DNA of 56,861 nt from Candidatus Stackebrandtia faecavium (lineage in GTDB: Bacteria > Actinomycetota > Actinomycetes > Mycobacteriales > Micromonosporaceae): NCBI GenBank assembly GCA_019112895.1, contig DXIM01000185.1, positions 1-56,861 of the forward strand, in the 5' to 3' direction. The notes under the pieces are model-generated. The model worked only from the letters and a program-made list of their open reading frames with translations. It was not told the origin of the DNA and ran no database searches. Shown here piece after piece: positions 1 through 7,792 of this stretch (positions are counted from its first letter, which is position 1; every line of letters begins with the position of its first letter). The translations under genes and the position numbers were made by a program.

Positions 1-245
1 TCGATCAGCTCGGGGTCGACATCGACCCCCACAACGCCGTGCCCGCGGTCGTGTAGCTGGCCGCCGACCCGTCCCGGACCGCAGCCCGCATCGAGTACGT
101 CGGAACCCGGCGCCATGAGCGCATCCATGAACCGTGCCTCGCCCGCCAGATCGGCGCCTTCGGCCGCCATCTTTCGGAAACGCTCGATGTACCACTGTGA
201 ATGTCCGGGTTGTGTATCGGTGAACCAGCGTGGCGAGTCAGTCAT
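1..245 (-). CDS. Class I SAM-dependent methyltransferase, N-terminal part (runs off the window)
   Basis: The reverse strand reads from an ATG at 245 and stays open to the window edge, giving 81 residues. Residues 50-58 are VLDAGCGPG, the glycine-rich SAM-binding motif I of Rossmann-fold methyltransferases. VGVDVDPEL at about 73-81 is the acidic end of strand beta-2 that contacts the SAM ribose. The N-terminus (MTDSPRWFTDTQPGHSQWY) fits the small actinobacterial methyltransferases that open with a substrate-lid helix. The ribosome site is weak (GGTGAAG two bases before ATG). The C-terminal substrate region is missing, so the methyl acceptor cannot be guessed. It diverges from the AGCS symporter gene, with 242 bases between them. 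Confidence 0.8.
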   Translation of the reverse strand, partial: MTDSPRWFTDTQPGHSQWYIERFRKMAAEGADLAGEARFMDALMAPGSDVLDAGCGPGRVGGQLHDRGHGVVGVDVDPELI

Positions 246-487
246 GACTTCACCGTATCCGGCCCGGATAAGGGCGATTGCCCACCCGACGCAGATGTGC
301 CTTGTGATGCGGCCCTCCGGTTTCCGCGATGCCGTTGCGAACAGTGGGGCCAGAATCAATAAATCATGCGCCTGTCCGTTTTCCTCGACATGGGGAGCAT
401 GTTCTTGCAGAATGAGCTGACAGCTACGAAGACATCACTCCACGACACCAGCGAGGGCCCCGAAGTATCCGACGGAAGGCGTGATTC

Positions 488-1906
488 ATGGAATCCTGGA
501 CCAGCTTCATCGAAGCGATCAACGAGTACATTTGGGGCACAGGCATTTTCGGGATCACATCGATCCTGGTCCCGTTGCTGCTCGGCACCGGAATCTATCT
601 GACCATCAGAATCCGCGGCTTGACGTTGCGGAAACTGTTCGCCGCGTTGAAGTACGGATTGATCACGCGGAAAGAACACACCGAACACGGCGACATTTCG
701 CACTATCGCGCGCTCATGGCCGCACTGTCCGGCACGGTCGGCACCGGTAACGTCGGCGGCGTCGCGACGGCGATCGCGCTGGGTGGACCGGGCGCGCTGT
801 TTTGGATGTGGATCACGGCCCTGTTCGGTTTGGCCACAAAATATGCCGAAGCGATCTTGGGCGTGAAGTACCGCACCACCGACGAGCGGGGCGAAAAAGT
901 CGGTGGTCCGATGTATTACCTCAGCCGCGGTGTCGGCGGTTTTCACGGCCGCTCCCTCGGGTTCCTTTTTGCCGTGTTCGCCGCGATCTCCGCGTTCGGC
1001 ATCGGCAACACGGTGCAGTCGAACGCGACCACGTCCTATATCAACGCCACGTTCAACGTGCCGACATGGATCAGCGGCATCGTGTTGATGCTGCTGGCCG
1101 GGTTCGTGATCCTCGGCGGCATCAAACGCATCGGCACCTTCGCCGGCTACCTGGTGCCGTTCATGCTTCTGCTGTATCTCGTGGGTGGGCTGACCCTGCT
1201 GACGATGCATGCTTCGGCCCTGCCCGCGGCGTTTCAGCTCATTTTCGAGTCCGCGTTCACGGGCACGTCCATGACCGGCGGTTTCGCTGGGGCGGGTGTG
1301 CTGTTCGCTATCCAATACGGTGTGGCGCGCGGTATTTTCTCGAACGAATCCGGTCTCGGTACCGGCGGTATTGCCGCCGCTTCTGCCCAGACGACCGCCC
1401 CAGTACGGCAGGGCATGGTGTCGATGACGCAGACGTTCATCGACACCATCGTCATCTGCAGCATCACCGGCCTGTCGATCATCGTGACGGGCGCCTGGAC
1501 TTCCAACAGTGACCCCGACCTGCTGACGCAGGTGGCGTTCTCGCAGAGCATGGGTCAAGTCGGGGCGATTCTGGTGACGATCGTGCTCTCGCTGTTCACA
1601 TTCACCACGTTGTTGACGTGGGGGTATTACGGCGAACGCAACATCGTTTACCTGTTCGGTCGCAAAGGCGTACTGCCGTACCGAATCGTCTTCATCGCCT
1701 TGATCTTCTTCGGGTCGGTGCTGACTCTGGAGTTCGTGTGGGCGTTCGCGACGATGATGAACGGTCTCATGGCATTGCCAAACCTGATCGGTCTGCTGTT
1801 CTTGTCTGGAGTGGTCTGGCGGGAGACGCGAGACTACTTCAAGCGCACGAACGGCAAGCTGGCGCCGGTCGAATCCGTCAGCCGGGGCGACGCCGATACC
1901 GCATAA
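488..1906 (+). CDS. AGCS-family alanine/glycine:sodium (cation) symporter
   Basis: This 472-residue inner-membrane protein has the length and about ten hydrophobic helices expected of the alanine or glycine:cation symporter family. The family signature is clear at residues 80-95 (LSGTVGTGNVGGVATA), followed by a conserved helix containing ALFWMWITALFG and a TKYAE segment. FSNESGLGTGGIAAA in the middle is another conserved AGCS motif. It should import small neutral amino acids with Na+ (or H+). The start follows an AAGG ribosome site about eight bases upstream. It is transcribed alone and ends in a strong terminator at 1919-1961. The substrate (Ala, Gly or D-Ala) cannot be read from sequence. 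Confidence 0.92.
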   Translation: MESWTSFIEAINEYIWGTGIFGITSILVPLLLGTGIYLTIRIRGLTLRKLFAALKYGLITRKEHTEHGDISHYRALMAALSGTVGTGNVGGVATAIALGGPGALFWMWITALFGLATKYAEAILGVKYRTTDERGEKVGGPMYYLSRGVGGFHGRSLGFLFAVFAAISAFGIGNTVQSNATTSYINATFNVPTWISGIVLMLLAGFVILGGIKRIGTFAGYLVPFMLLLYLVGGLTLLTMHASALPAAFQLIFESAFTGTSMTGGFAGAGVLFAIQYGVARGIFSNESGLGTGGIAAASAQTTAPVRQGMVSMTQTFIDTIVICSITGLSIIVTGAWTSNSDPDLLTQVAFSQSMGQVGAILVTIVLSLFTFTTLLTWGYYGERNIVYLFGRKGVLPYRIVFIALIFFGSVLTLEFVWAFATMMNGLMALPNLIGLLFLSGVVWRETRDYFKRTNGKLAPVESVSRGDADTA

Positions 1907-1918
1907 CTGAGCGAAGCG

Positions 1919-1961
1919 CGCGAGTGCGGACCGAGATCTCGGGGTCCGCACTCGCGTTTTT
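1919..1961 (+). terminator. Rho-independent terminator after the AGCS gene
   Basis: A 14-base arm (1919-1932, CGCGAGTGCGGACC) pairs perfectly with 1943-1956 around a 10-base loop, and TTTTT follows at 1957-1961. The T-tract is part of the direct repeat discussed for 1954-1999. Confidence 0.9.
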
Positions 1962-1999
1962 GTCCTAGTGCGGCAGCCGGACATGTTCGGGGCTTAGCT
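1954..1999. repeat. Direct repeat A: duplicated 3' end of lldD (left boundary of the DUF262 insert)
   Basis: These 46 bases match 3949-3994 with two mismatches, and the 31 bases 1969-1999 match 3964-3994 exactly. Read on the minus strand, this copy encodes LSPEHVRLPH followed by TAG. That is the last residues of the hydroxyacid dehydrogenase whose intact gene ends at 3960. No remainder of that gene lies here, so this copy is a boundary duplication like an attachment site. Confidence 0.85.
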
Positions 2000-2121
2000 T
2001 ATACGGCACATCGCAACACACGTTTGGTGATGTGAAATGACACTATGGACAATCCATGAAGGGTGTTGCACATGACGTAACCTAGGTGGACTCGGCATCA
2101 ATCTTTTTTTGGAGACCCCTG

Positions 2122-3852
2122 GTGGAAGCATCTCAGATCTTGGTTACAGGCTTGCTTAAGCGCGAAGACACCCAGTACCAGATACCGCTCTATCAAAGGC
2201 CATATTCGTGGAACGACCAGCAATGCGAGGACCTGTGGCGTGATGTTCAAGAACAGGCCGATAGGAAGGAGGAAGGCGGTTCGCATGCGCCACACTTTCT
2301 CGGGGCAATCGTTCTTACTCCTGCCCTTAATGATCAAGCGAGCTTTCGTCGGTTTTTGGTAGTTGACGGCCAGCAGAGGCTGACGACACTATCGCTGGCT
2401 CTCGCAGCGTTGCGAGACCATTGCCAAGCACGTGATCCTGAGCGCGCCGATCGTATTGAGAAACAGTATCTGGTAAATGGATATAAGTCCGACGATGATC
2501 GCCTGCGAGTGCTACCGACGCAGGTTGATCGGCATGTTTACCGGCGAATAATTATTCATAGGGATGTACTTGATCAGCAAGATCGTATTATCAAGGCCTA
2601 TCATTATTTCAAAGAACAGTTTGCAAAGAACGAATGTTCCGACGACCCAATACCAATTGAAGACATAGAAGAGACAATAACGACAAGACTGTCGCTGGTC
2701 GATGTCACTGCTGACAAAAACGAAAACGCTCATAGAATATTCGAGAGCTTGAATAATAAGGGCCAGGGTCTATTGCAGGCTGACCTAATTCGAAATCACG
2801 TTTTCATGATGCTGGGGTCGCGCGCTGACGATGTCTACGATAAAGATTGGAAAAGGGTGGCAGCCGAAGCCCCAGATGCCAATGACCTGGAAGCCATCAT
2901 GTGGTTGAAGCTTGTATTGGATGGCGATAGGGACGCAAGGCGTAACGATTTGTATGGTGCCCAGCAGCGATGGTTCGAACGTCACGGCGACACCCCGGAA
3001 AGTGCTGTGGAGTACATCAGATCGCTTGCGCGTCTCGCGCCGCTATATCGGCTAATACGTGAGCCTGATCTTGAACAGAGCCTCGAGGTGAGGGATGGGC
3101 TGAAACGCTTGGAAACCTGGAAAGCAGGAGCTGCCCATCCTGTGGTCATGGTGCTGCTTGATGCACGTTCGCGCGATGAGATATCGAGTAGCGAGGTTGC
3201 CAGAGGTCTCGTTCTTATTGAAAGCTTTTTGGTGCGACGTACGTTTGTTTCAAAAACGCCTAGTGGTTTGGTTCGCATATTTCAATCTATTCCGGCTCAG
3301 TTGGCGGGGCGTGAACAGCAGAACCCTGTTGACTGCATTCATAAACTCCTTTCTCTGTCTCGTAGAAACTGGCCAAATGATGCGCAGTTGCGCAAAGCGA
3401 TGAGATCTCAACCCTTCTTTGAGAAGGGAGGTAAGGCAAATGAGCAACGGCGGTTCATTCTTTCGCGGATCGAAGAAAGCTATGGGCACCCAGAGCCCAT
3501 AGATTTTGCTACAGGGAAACTCACGATTGAACACGTTATGCCGCAGAGCTTGACCGATGAGTGGCGTGAGCTGCTGGAAGATGTGGAGTCCGACGAGTCA
3601 GCGCGCGAGACACACCAGCGCCTTGTTCACACGATAGGAAACCTGACGCTTTCAGCCGAGAATTCAAAACTGGGAACGAAAATATTCGAGCGCAAGAAGG
3701 TGCTATTTGAATCGAGTCACCTTGAGATGAACCGAGAAATCGCGAATACGAATTCTTGGGGCGAGAACGAGATACTTTCACGTGCTGATCGTTTGGCTGA
3801 TCGCGCAATTAAGCTATGGCCGGCGCCGATTGAAGATTCGGAAGTGGTGTGA
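2122..3852 (+). CDS. DUF262-DUF1524 fusion protein, GmrSD-like putative type IV restriction/defence nuclease
   Basis: I prefer the GTG at 2122 because GGAGA lies six bases before it and the protein then starts like other DUF262 members. An in-frame GTG at 2086 would add 12 residues. The product is 576 aa. Residues 22-30 (PLYQRPYSW) and 82-86 (DGQQR, then LTTL) are the DUF262/GmrS ParB-like NTPase motifs. At the C-terminus, IEHVMPQ (469-475) and IGNLTL (505-510) with a downstream KLG give the HNH-type DUF1524/GmrD nuclease. All core residues look intact. Family members cut modified phage DNA (GmrSD) or act with DNA phosphorothioation (SspE). The modification recognised here is unknown. It is the only gene of a small inserted element. 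Confidence 0.88.
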   Translation: MEASQILVTGLLKREDTQYQIPLYQRPYSWNDQQCEDLWRDVQEQADRKEEGGSHAPHFLGAIVLTPALNDQASFRRFLVVDGQQRLTTLSLALAALRDHCQARDPERADRIEKQYLVNGYKSDDDRLRVLPTQVDRHVYRRIIIHRDVLDQQDRIIKAYHYFKEQFAKNECSDDPIPIEDIEETITTRLSLVDVTADKNENAHRIFESLNNKGQGLLQADLIRNHVFMMLGSRADDVYDKDWKRVAAEAPDANDLEAIMWLKLVLDGDRDARRNDLYGAQQRWFERHGDTPESAVEYIRSLARLAPLYRLIREPDLEQSLEVRDGLKRLETWKAGAAHPVVMVLLDARSRDEISSSEVARGLVLIESFLVRRTFVSKTPSGLVRIFQSIPAQLAGREQQNPVDCIHKLLSLSRRNWPNDAQLRKAMRSQPFFEKGGKANEQRRFILSRIEESYGHPEPIDFATGKLTIEHVMPQSLTDEWRELLEDVESDESARETHQRLVHTIGNLTLSAENSKLGTKIFERKKVLFESSHLEMNREIANTNSWGENEILSRADRLADRAIKLWPAPIEDSEVV

Positions 3853-3909
3853 TCTCGTCGCGCTGAGGCGTGTGTTCATGCGCAGCGGTGAAGTGAGTTC
3901 TAGTTAGAC

Positions 3910-3956
3910 GCGCTATGGGTGGGTGATTGCAGAAGATCCACCCATAGCGCGTTTTT
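3910..3956 (+). terminator. Terminator of the DUF262 gene
   Basis: Thirteen bases (3910-3922, GCGCTATGGGTGG) pair perfectly with 3938-3950, followed by G and TTTTT. The T-tract begins the second direct repeat, as the AGCS terminator does at the first repeat. Confidence 0.88.
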
Positions 3957-3994
3957 GTTCTATTGCGGCAGCCGGACATGTTCGGGGCTTAGCT
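3949..3994. repeat. Direct repeat B: genuine 3' end of lldD (right boundary of the insert)
   Basis: This copy overlaps the stop codon and last residues (LSPEHVRLPQ) of the intact dehydrogenase gene on the minus strand. It matches 1954-1999 over 46 bases with two differences. The homology stops within a few bases on either side. Confidence 0.85.
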
Positions 3995-5252
3995 CACGTA
4001 GCGTCGAAGCCCCCAGTAGTGCCATGGTGCGCGCGGCCTCTGTCTTGAGAATCTCGGCGGCACGCGCCACCCCAGCTTCACCCCCGGCCATCAGTCCGTA
4101 GAGGTATGCGCGACCGACCATGACGGCGTCGGCGCCGAGAGCTTTCGCCGCGATGATGTCGGCCCCCGACATGACTCCGGTGTCCACATACACCTCGACG
4201 TCATCTTGCAGCTCCTGTTTGACTTCGGGCAGCAGCCGAAGCGGCACGGGTGCGCGGTCGAGCTGGCGTCCGCCGTGATTGGACAACACGATCGCTTCGA
4301 CGCCGGCGTCGCGCACCTTTTTAGCGTCGGCGAGGGTTTGGATGCCTTTGATGACGAGCGGGCCTTTCCAATAGGAACGCACCCATTCGAGGTCGTCGAT
4401 GGTCATCGTTGGGTCGAACAGCTTGTCGAGTAGCTGCGCGATCGTGCCTTCCCAGCTCGTCAGAGACGCGAATGTAAGCGGTTCGGTGGTGAGCAGGTTG
4501 AACCACCAGGACGGGTATCGCGCGGCGTTAATGATGGTGCGCGCCGTCAACTCCGGGGGGATCGTCATTCCGTTATGGACATCGCGTCGGCGTAGGCCCG
4601 CGATAGGGACGTCGACGGTCAGAACAAGAGCCTCGTATCCGGCATCGAAAGCCTGGGACATGAGTTCCTCGCCCGCGGCCCTGTCCTTCCAGACATACAG
4701 TTGGAACCAGTTGCGGCCCTGGGGCGCGGCAGCCGCCACATCCGGAATGGACGTAGTGCCCATGGTGGAGAGCGAATACGGGATCCCGTGGTCCGCGGCC
4801 GCGGTCGCGACCGCCGACTCGCCGAGATGATGCATCATCCGGGTGAAACCGGTCGGCCCGAACAGGATCGGATTGGGGTTGTCCCGTCCCAGGATCGGCG
4901 TCGACAGGTCGACGTGGGACACGTCTTTCAAGATTTCGGGGCGAAACTCGAGGTCCCGAAACGTTCGTCGGGCCCGCCTCAGGCTGATCTCGGCTTCGGC
5001 GGCGCCATCAACATAGTCGAAAACCGCGCGCGGGGTGCGGCGCCGAGCGATGGTGCGTAGATCGTCGATCGAAGCCGCATCATCGAGTCGACGCTGTGTG
5101 CGTTTGAAGGTTGGAGCTTGCGGCCGCAACAGCGGTTTCAGTTGCGACCATCGAGGGAACTGCCGCTTCGCCGACACCGGTTTCTCCTTTTCGGTTACCA
5201 CTGTCGGGTGGCCGCCGAGCTGTTCGGCAGCCACCCGTCGACTCGTGCTCAC
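3960..5252 (-). CDS. lldD: FMN-dependent alpha-hydroxyacid dehydrogenase/oxidase (L-lactate dehydrogenase family)
   Basis: The 430-aa product oxidises an L-2-hydroxyacid such as lactate or glycolate to the 2-oxoacid using FMN. Visible motifs are FDYVDGAAEAE near the N-terminus (active-site Tyr), WFQLYVWKDR, LTVDVPIAGLRRRD, SNHGGRQLD with catalytic His326, and the FMN phosphate-binding ADAVMVGRAYLYG. I chose GTG at 5252 because GGAGGAG precedes it and its GTGA overlaps the permease stop by four bases, showing translational coupling. It is the last gene of the M24-amidase-permease operon. The gene is intact, and the DUF262 element lies immediately beyond its stop codon. The true substrate could be glycolate, mandelate or another hydroxyacid. 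Confidence 0.9.
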   Translation of the reverse strand: MSTSRRVAAEQLGGHPTVVTEKEKPVSAKRQFPRWSQLKPLLRPQAPTFKRTQRRLDDAASIDDLRTIARRRTPRAVFDYVDGAAEAEISLRRARRTFRDLEFRPEILKDVSHVDLSTPILGRDNPNPILFGPTGFTRMMHHLGESAVATAAADHGIPYSLSTMGTTSIPDVAAAAPQGRNWFQLYVWKDRAAGEELMSQAFDAGYEALVLTVDVPIAGLRRRDVHNGMTIPPELTARTIINAARYPSWWFNLLTTEPLTFASLTSWEGTIAQLLDKLFDPTMTIDDLEWVRSYWKGPLVIKGIQTLADAKKVRDAGVEAIVLSNHGGRQLDRAPVPLRLLPEVKQELQDDVEVYVDTGVMSGADIIAAKALGADAVMVGRAYLYGLMAGGEAGVARAAEILKTEAARTMALLGASTLRELSPEHVRLPQ

Positions 5253-6760
5253 GCCGAAACTCTCCTCCGGCCGATACGTGGCGAGCCGCTGACGTAAGAC
5301 GATGGGTCCTCGGGAGCAACCCACAGGAAGAAGATGTAACTTCCGGCCGCGACAGCAACCGACAGCAAGAAGCCCAGCCCGATACCGCCAAGGTGGCTGA
5401 CCAGGAAACCGACATACCAGGCGGTGTTCAAACCGGACAGACCAACCAGAGTGGCCAGTACGAAGGCCGTCGTTGCGCGCCAGTTCCAGCCGTTGGTGTA
5501 CCAATAGCGTCCGCCCTTTTCTCCCCGGACGAAGACTTGAAGCGCGTCCGGATCGTATTGTCCGCGGTGATTCCAGTACCCAACCGCCACAACGGTGACG
5601 AAGCTGACGAAACCGATCGTCAACAGGTCGAGGAACACGGTGAGGTTGTCGATGATGCTGCCCGCGAGCGTGCCGACGGCCACGACGATGAACGACGCGA
5701 TGCCGACGGCGAAAGTGGCCGGTACGCGCTTGATCTGCGGCAGGATCGAGGAAAGGTCGAGCCCGGTGCTGTACATGTTGACAGTGCCTTGTGCACAACC
5801 CGATCCGATTCCCAGATACAGCAGGAAGATGACAAACCACAGCGGGCTGATTTGGACCAGCGTCCCCACGTACTCTGCGGACGGGTCGGCGAAGATCGAG
5901 GCCGTGTATGCGCCCCACATCACGGGCCCACCCATTCCGACTATGCCTCCGACGACCGTGGCCCGGACTATTTGCCGCGAAGAGTACTTCTTCGGCGAGA
6001 TGTAGCGGGTCCAGTCACCTATCGCCAGGCTGAAGCCGACTACCACTAGCGCGGAAGGGATCGCCCCCGCGAACCAGGTGGGCCAGAAACCTCCCAGCGC
6101 GAGCTCGCCGCCCGCGTATCCGGGGTCGAACTTTGGCCACAGGATGATGACACCCAGCACCAGGATGGCTCCCGCCGTCGGCGCGACCAACCGCTGCAGA
6201 AACAGCATTGTGGCGTGCCCGTACACGGAGATCGTGATCACGACGGCCGTGAGTACGACGTACCAGAAGAATCGGGTCGCGGTCGTGTCCGGGATGCCCG
6301 TGAGACGGTCGAGGCTTGCCGCTATCGCGTCGCCACCGGTCCATACCGCCAGCGCGGTGAACAGTATCGAGATGAGCAGCGCGAGCGTCGATCCGACGAT
6401 CCGGCCGACGACACCGAAGTGTGCGGAGCTGCCGATCGGGTTGTTCGTTCCCGTACGCGGTGACAGCAATGCCATGGGCGCCAACAATATCGCGCCGAAG
6501 GCGGACCCTAGTAGTACCGCCCAAAACGATGCCCACCAACTCAGCCCCAACGCAATGGGGATCCATCCTTGGACGATGAGCGGGAACGTCACGCAGCTGC
6601 CCGCCATGATCCAGGTGATGTTCATGGGGCGGGAATGCCTATGGGCCTCCGGGATGAAGTTGATCCCGTGCTTTTCTATTTTTCCAGCGACATCAGGCTG
6701 ATCTGTTGCATCTGGAGTGTGAATATTTTCGGGCGGGGTGCCCGTGCCGTTGGAAACCAT
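5249..6760 (-). CDS. NCS1-family permease (nucleobase/cation symporter-1)
   Basis: This 503-residue polytopic membrane protein has about twelve hydrophobic helices. Its N-terminal GINFIPEAHRHSRPMNITWI followed by a WIPIALGLSWWASFW helix is typical of NCS1 cytosine/purine/hydantoin permeases. FSLAIGDWTRYISPKKYS and GCAQGTVNMYSTGLDL in the middle support the same family. It probably co-transports a small amide or heterocyclic solute with Na+ or H+. The ATG at 6760 is preceded by only a weak AAGGA. It lies between the amidase and lldD genes, and its TGA overlaps the lldD GTG. A nitrogenous substrate for the operon is likely, but its identity is not visible. Confidence 0.87.
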   Translation of the reverse strand: MVSNGTGTPPENIHTPDATDQPDVAGKIEKHGINFIPEAHRHSRPMNITWIMAGSCVTFPLIVQGWIPIALGLSWWASFWAVLLGSAFGAILLAPMALLSPRTGTNNPIGSSAHFGVVGRIVGSTLALLISILFTALAVWTGGDAIAASLDRLTGIPDTTATRFFWYVVLTAVVITISVYGHATMLFLQRLVAPTAGAILVLGVIILWPKFDPGYAGGELALGGFWPTWFAGAIPSALVVVGFSLAIGDWTRYISPKKYSSRQIVRATVVGGIVGMGGPVMWGAYTASIFADPSAEYVGTLVQISPLWFVIFLLYLGIGSGCAQGTVNMYSTGLDLSSILPQIKRVPATFAVGIASFIVVAVGTLAGSIIDNLTVFLDLLTIGFVSFVTVVAVGYWNHRGQYDPDALQVFVRGEKGGRYWYTNGWNWRATTAFVLATLVGLSGLNTAWYVGFLVSHLGGIGLGFLLSVAVAAGSYIFFLWVAPEDPSSYVSGSPRIGRRRVSA

Positions 6761-6785
6761 GGCGCATCTACAGTCCTTAAATCTG

Positions 6786-6814
6786 CGGTGCCCGGCGCAC
6801 AGCGCCGGGCACCG
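6786..6814 (-). promoter_or_regulatory. Strong intercistronic hairpin between amidase and permease genes
   Basis: Thirteen bases (6786-6798) pair perfectly with 6802-6814 around a three-base loop. On the transcribed minus strand it follows the amidase stop by six bases. It is not followed by a run of U, so an mRNA-stabilising or processing stem is as likely as partial termination. Confidence 0.7.
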
Positions 6815-6819
6815 GTATT

Positions 6820-7737
6820 TCAGTCGGGAAGGAAGTGGCGGTCGAGTTTCGCCACGAGTGAGTAGTACGTGTCGACCATGTTGCCGACATACAGTTTTCC
6901 GGCCTGGGTGACCAGCTGGTAAGCGTCCCACCGGTCGTAGCCGTAGGTGTTTTCGAGCCACAAAACGAGCTCTTTATATGCGATCTTGGCGGCGTCCTCC
7001 ATTGGGCGGGCCGAACCGACCGTCATGATTTCCGTCGGTGATTCGATCCGCGGCCAGTCGATTGGCGAGTTCTTCTTCAGCTCAAATGAGACGGTTACTT
7101 TGCCGGAGATTTCGAGCGCCACACCGCAGGCTTCGCCTTCGCCTTGCGCGACATGGCAGTCCCCGGTGAAGAAATAGGCGCCTTCCACACGCACCGGAAG
7201 GTGAATCGAGTTGCCCTTCTTCACGTCCGGAACGTCCATATTGCCCCCGTGGTTGAACGGGGTCAGGGCCGAAAGCATCTCCAGGTCCGGCGCCGTACCG
7301 ATCGTGCCCATGAACGGTTGCGGTTCGATCGAGAACTTCTGTGGGTCGTACGAAAACGTCCCGTCCTCTTGGCGCCGATAGATCCACACTTTTTCGGGCA
7401 GTGGCTCCTGCAAGCTCGGTGACAGCACCGTCGAGGTGAGTCCGCCAAACTCGGGTACGAGACAGCTGACCGCGTAATCGCGCGTCACCTCGACGTCATG
7501 GATGTGCACGACCAGGGTGTCGCCCGGTTGGGCGCCGTTCACATAGATCGGTCCGGTTTGCGGGTTGAGATATTTCCCGAGCACTTCGCTGGGAACATCG
7601 TTGCTGCTGGTCAGCTGGCCCTCGAATGCGTCCTCGGTGTGGATCTGGATCTGTTCTCCCGGGTCCACCGCGGCGATGGTGTCGAGGTATTTGCCCATTG
7701 CGTACGGGTAGGGCTTGACGGGATGTATCTGCTTCAT
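6820..7737 (-). CDS. Acetamidase/formamidase family protein
   Basis: This 305-aa enzyme belongs to the FmdA/AmdA family, which hydrolyses short aliphatic amides to acid plus ammonia. Conserved blocks are GDTLVVHIHDVE (72-83), HGGNMD (163-168), the metal/active-site region TGDCHVAQGEGE (191-202) and the C-terminal YDRWDAYQLVTQAGKLYVGN. The length matches the shorter subgroup of the family. Translation starts at ATG 7737, four bases after AAGGAG. It is the second gene of a four-gene operon, about 55 bases after the M24 hydrolase gene and 59 before the permease gene. In this setting it may release ammonia and a hydroxyacid from an amide. That link to LldD is my inference. Confidence 0.88.
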   Translation of the reverse strand: MKQIHPVKPYPYAMGKYLDTIAAVDPGEQIQIHTEDAFEGQLTSSNDVPSEVLGKYLNPQTGPIYVNGAQPGDTLVVHIHDVEVTRDYAVSCLVPEFGGLTSTVLSPSLQEPLPEKVWIYRRQEDGTFSYDPQKFSIEPQPFMGTIGTAPDLEMLSALTPFNHGGNMDVPDVKKGNSIHLPVRVEGAYFFTGDCHVAQGEGEACGVALEISGKVTVSFELKKNSPIDWPRIESPTEIMTVGSARPMEDAAKIAYKELVLWLENTYGYDRWDAYQLVTQAGKLYVGNMVDTYYSLVAKLDRHFLPD

Positions 7738-7792
7738 GGCACTCCTTGGCCGGGTCGTTCTTGGACGGGTTGGCGGTTGTACTCAACCGCAA

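Larger units (their letters stand above)
1969..3963. mobile_element. Putative 2 kb integrated element carrying only a DUF262-DUF1524 gene
   Basis: The distance between the two exact 31-base repeats is 1995 bases. The interval holds one gene and its own terminator. The insert is visibly AT-richer than its surroundings and uses codons such as ATA, AGA, AAT and TTA that are rare in neighbouring genes. Insertion at the 3' end of a gene with duplication of that end is what tyrosine recombinases do at attachment sites. No integrase, transposase or terminal inverted repeat is present. The element would therefore have been mobilised in trans, or is what remains after loss of the recombinase. The exact crossover base cannot be fixed inside the repeat. 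Confidence 0.65.

Noticed and set aside
356-1984. A 542-codon minus-strand frame opposite the AGCS symporter gene
   Set aside because: Its translation is Arg/Gln/His-rich with no domain. It is the antisense shadow of a clearly coding membrane-protein gene with a good ribosome site.
2000-3948. Search for an integrase, transposase or toxin partner inside the DUF262 insert
   Set aside because: No other frame of coding quality fits. The single gene fills almost the whole interval.
5253-5918. N-terminal extension of the lldD frame to 652 residues
   Set aside because: The upstream part is the wrong frame of the NCS1 permease. A GGAGGAG site and GTGA overlap fix the real start at 5252.
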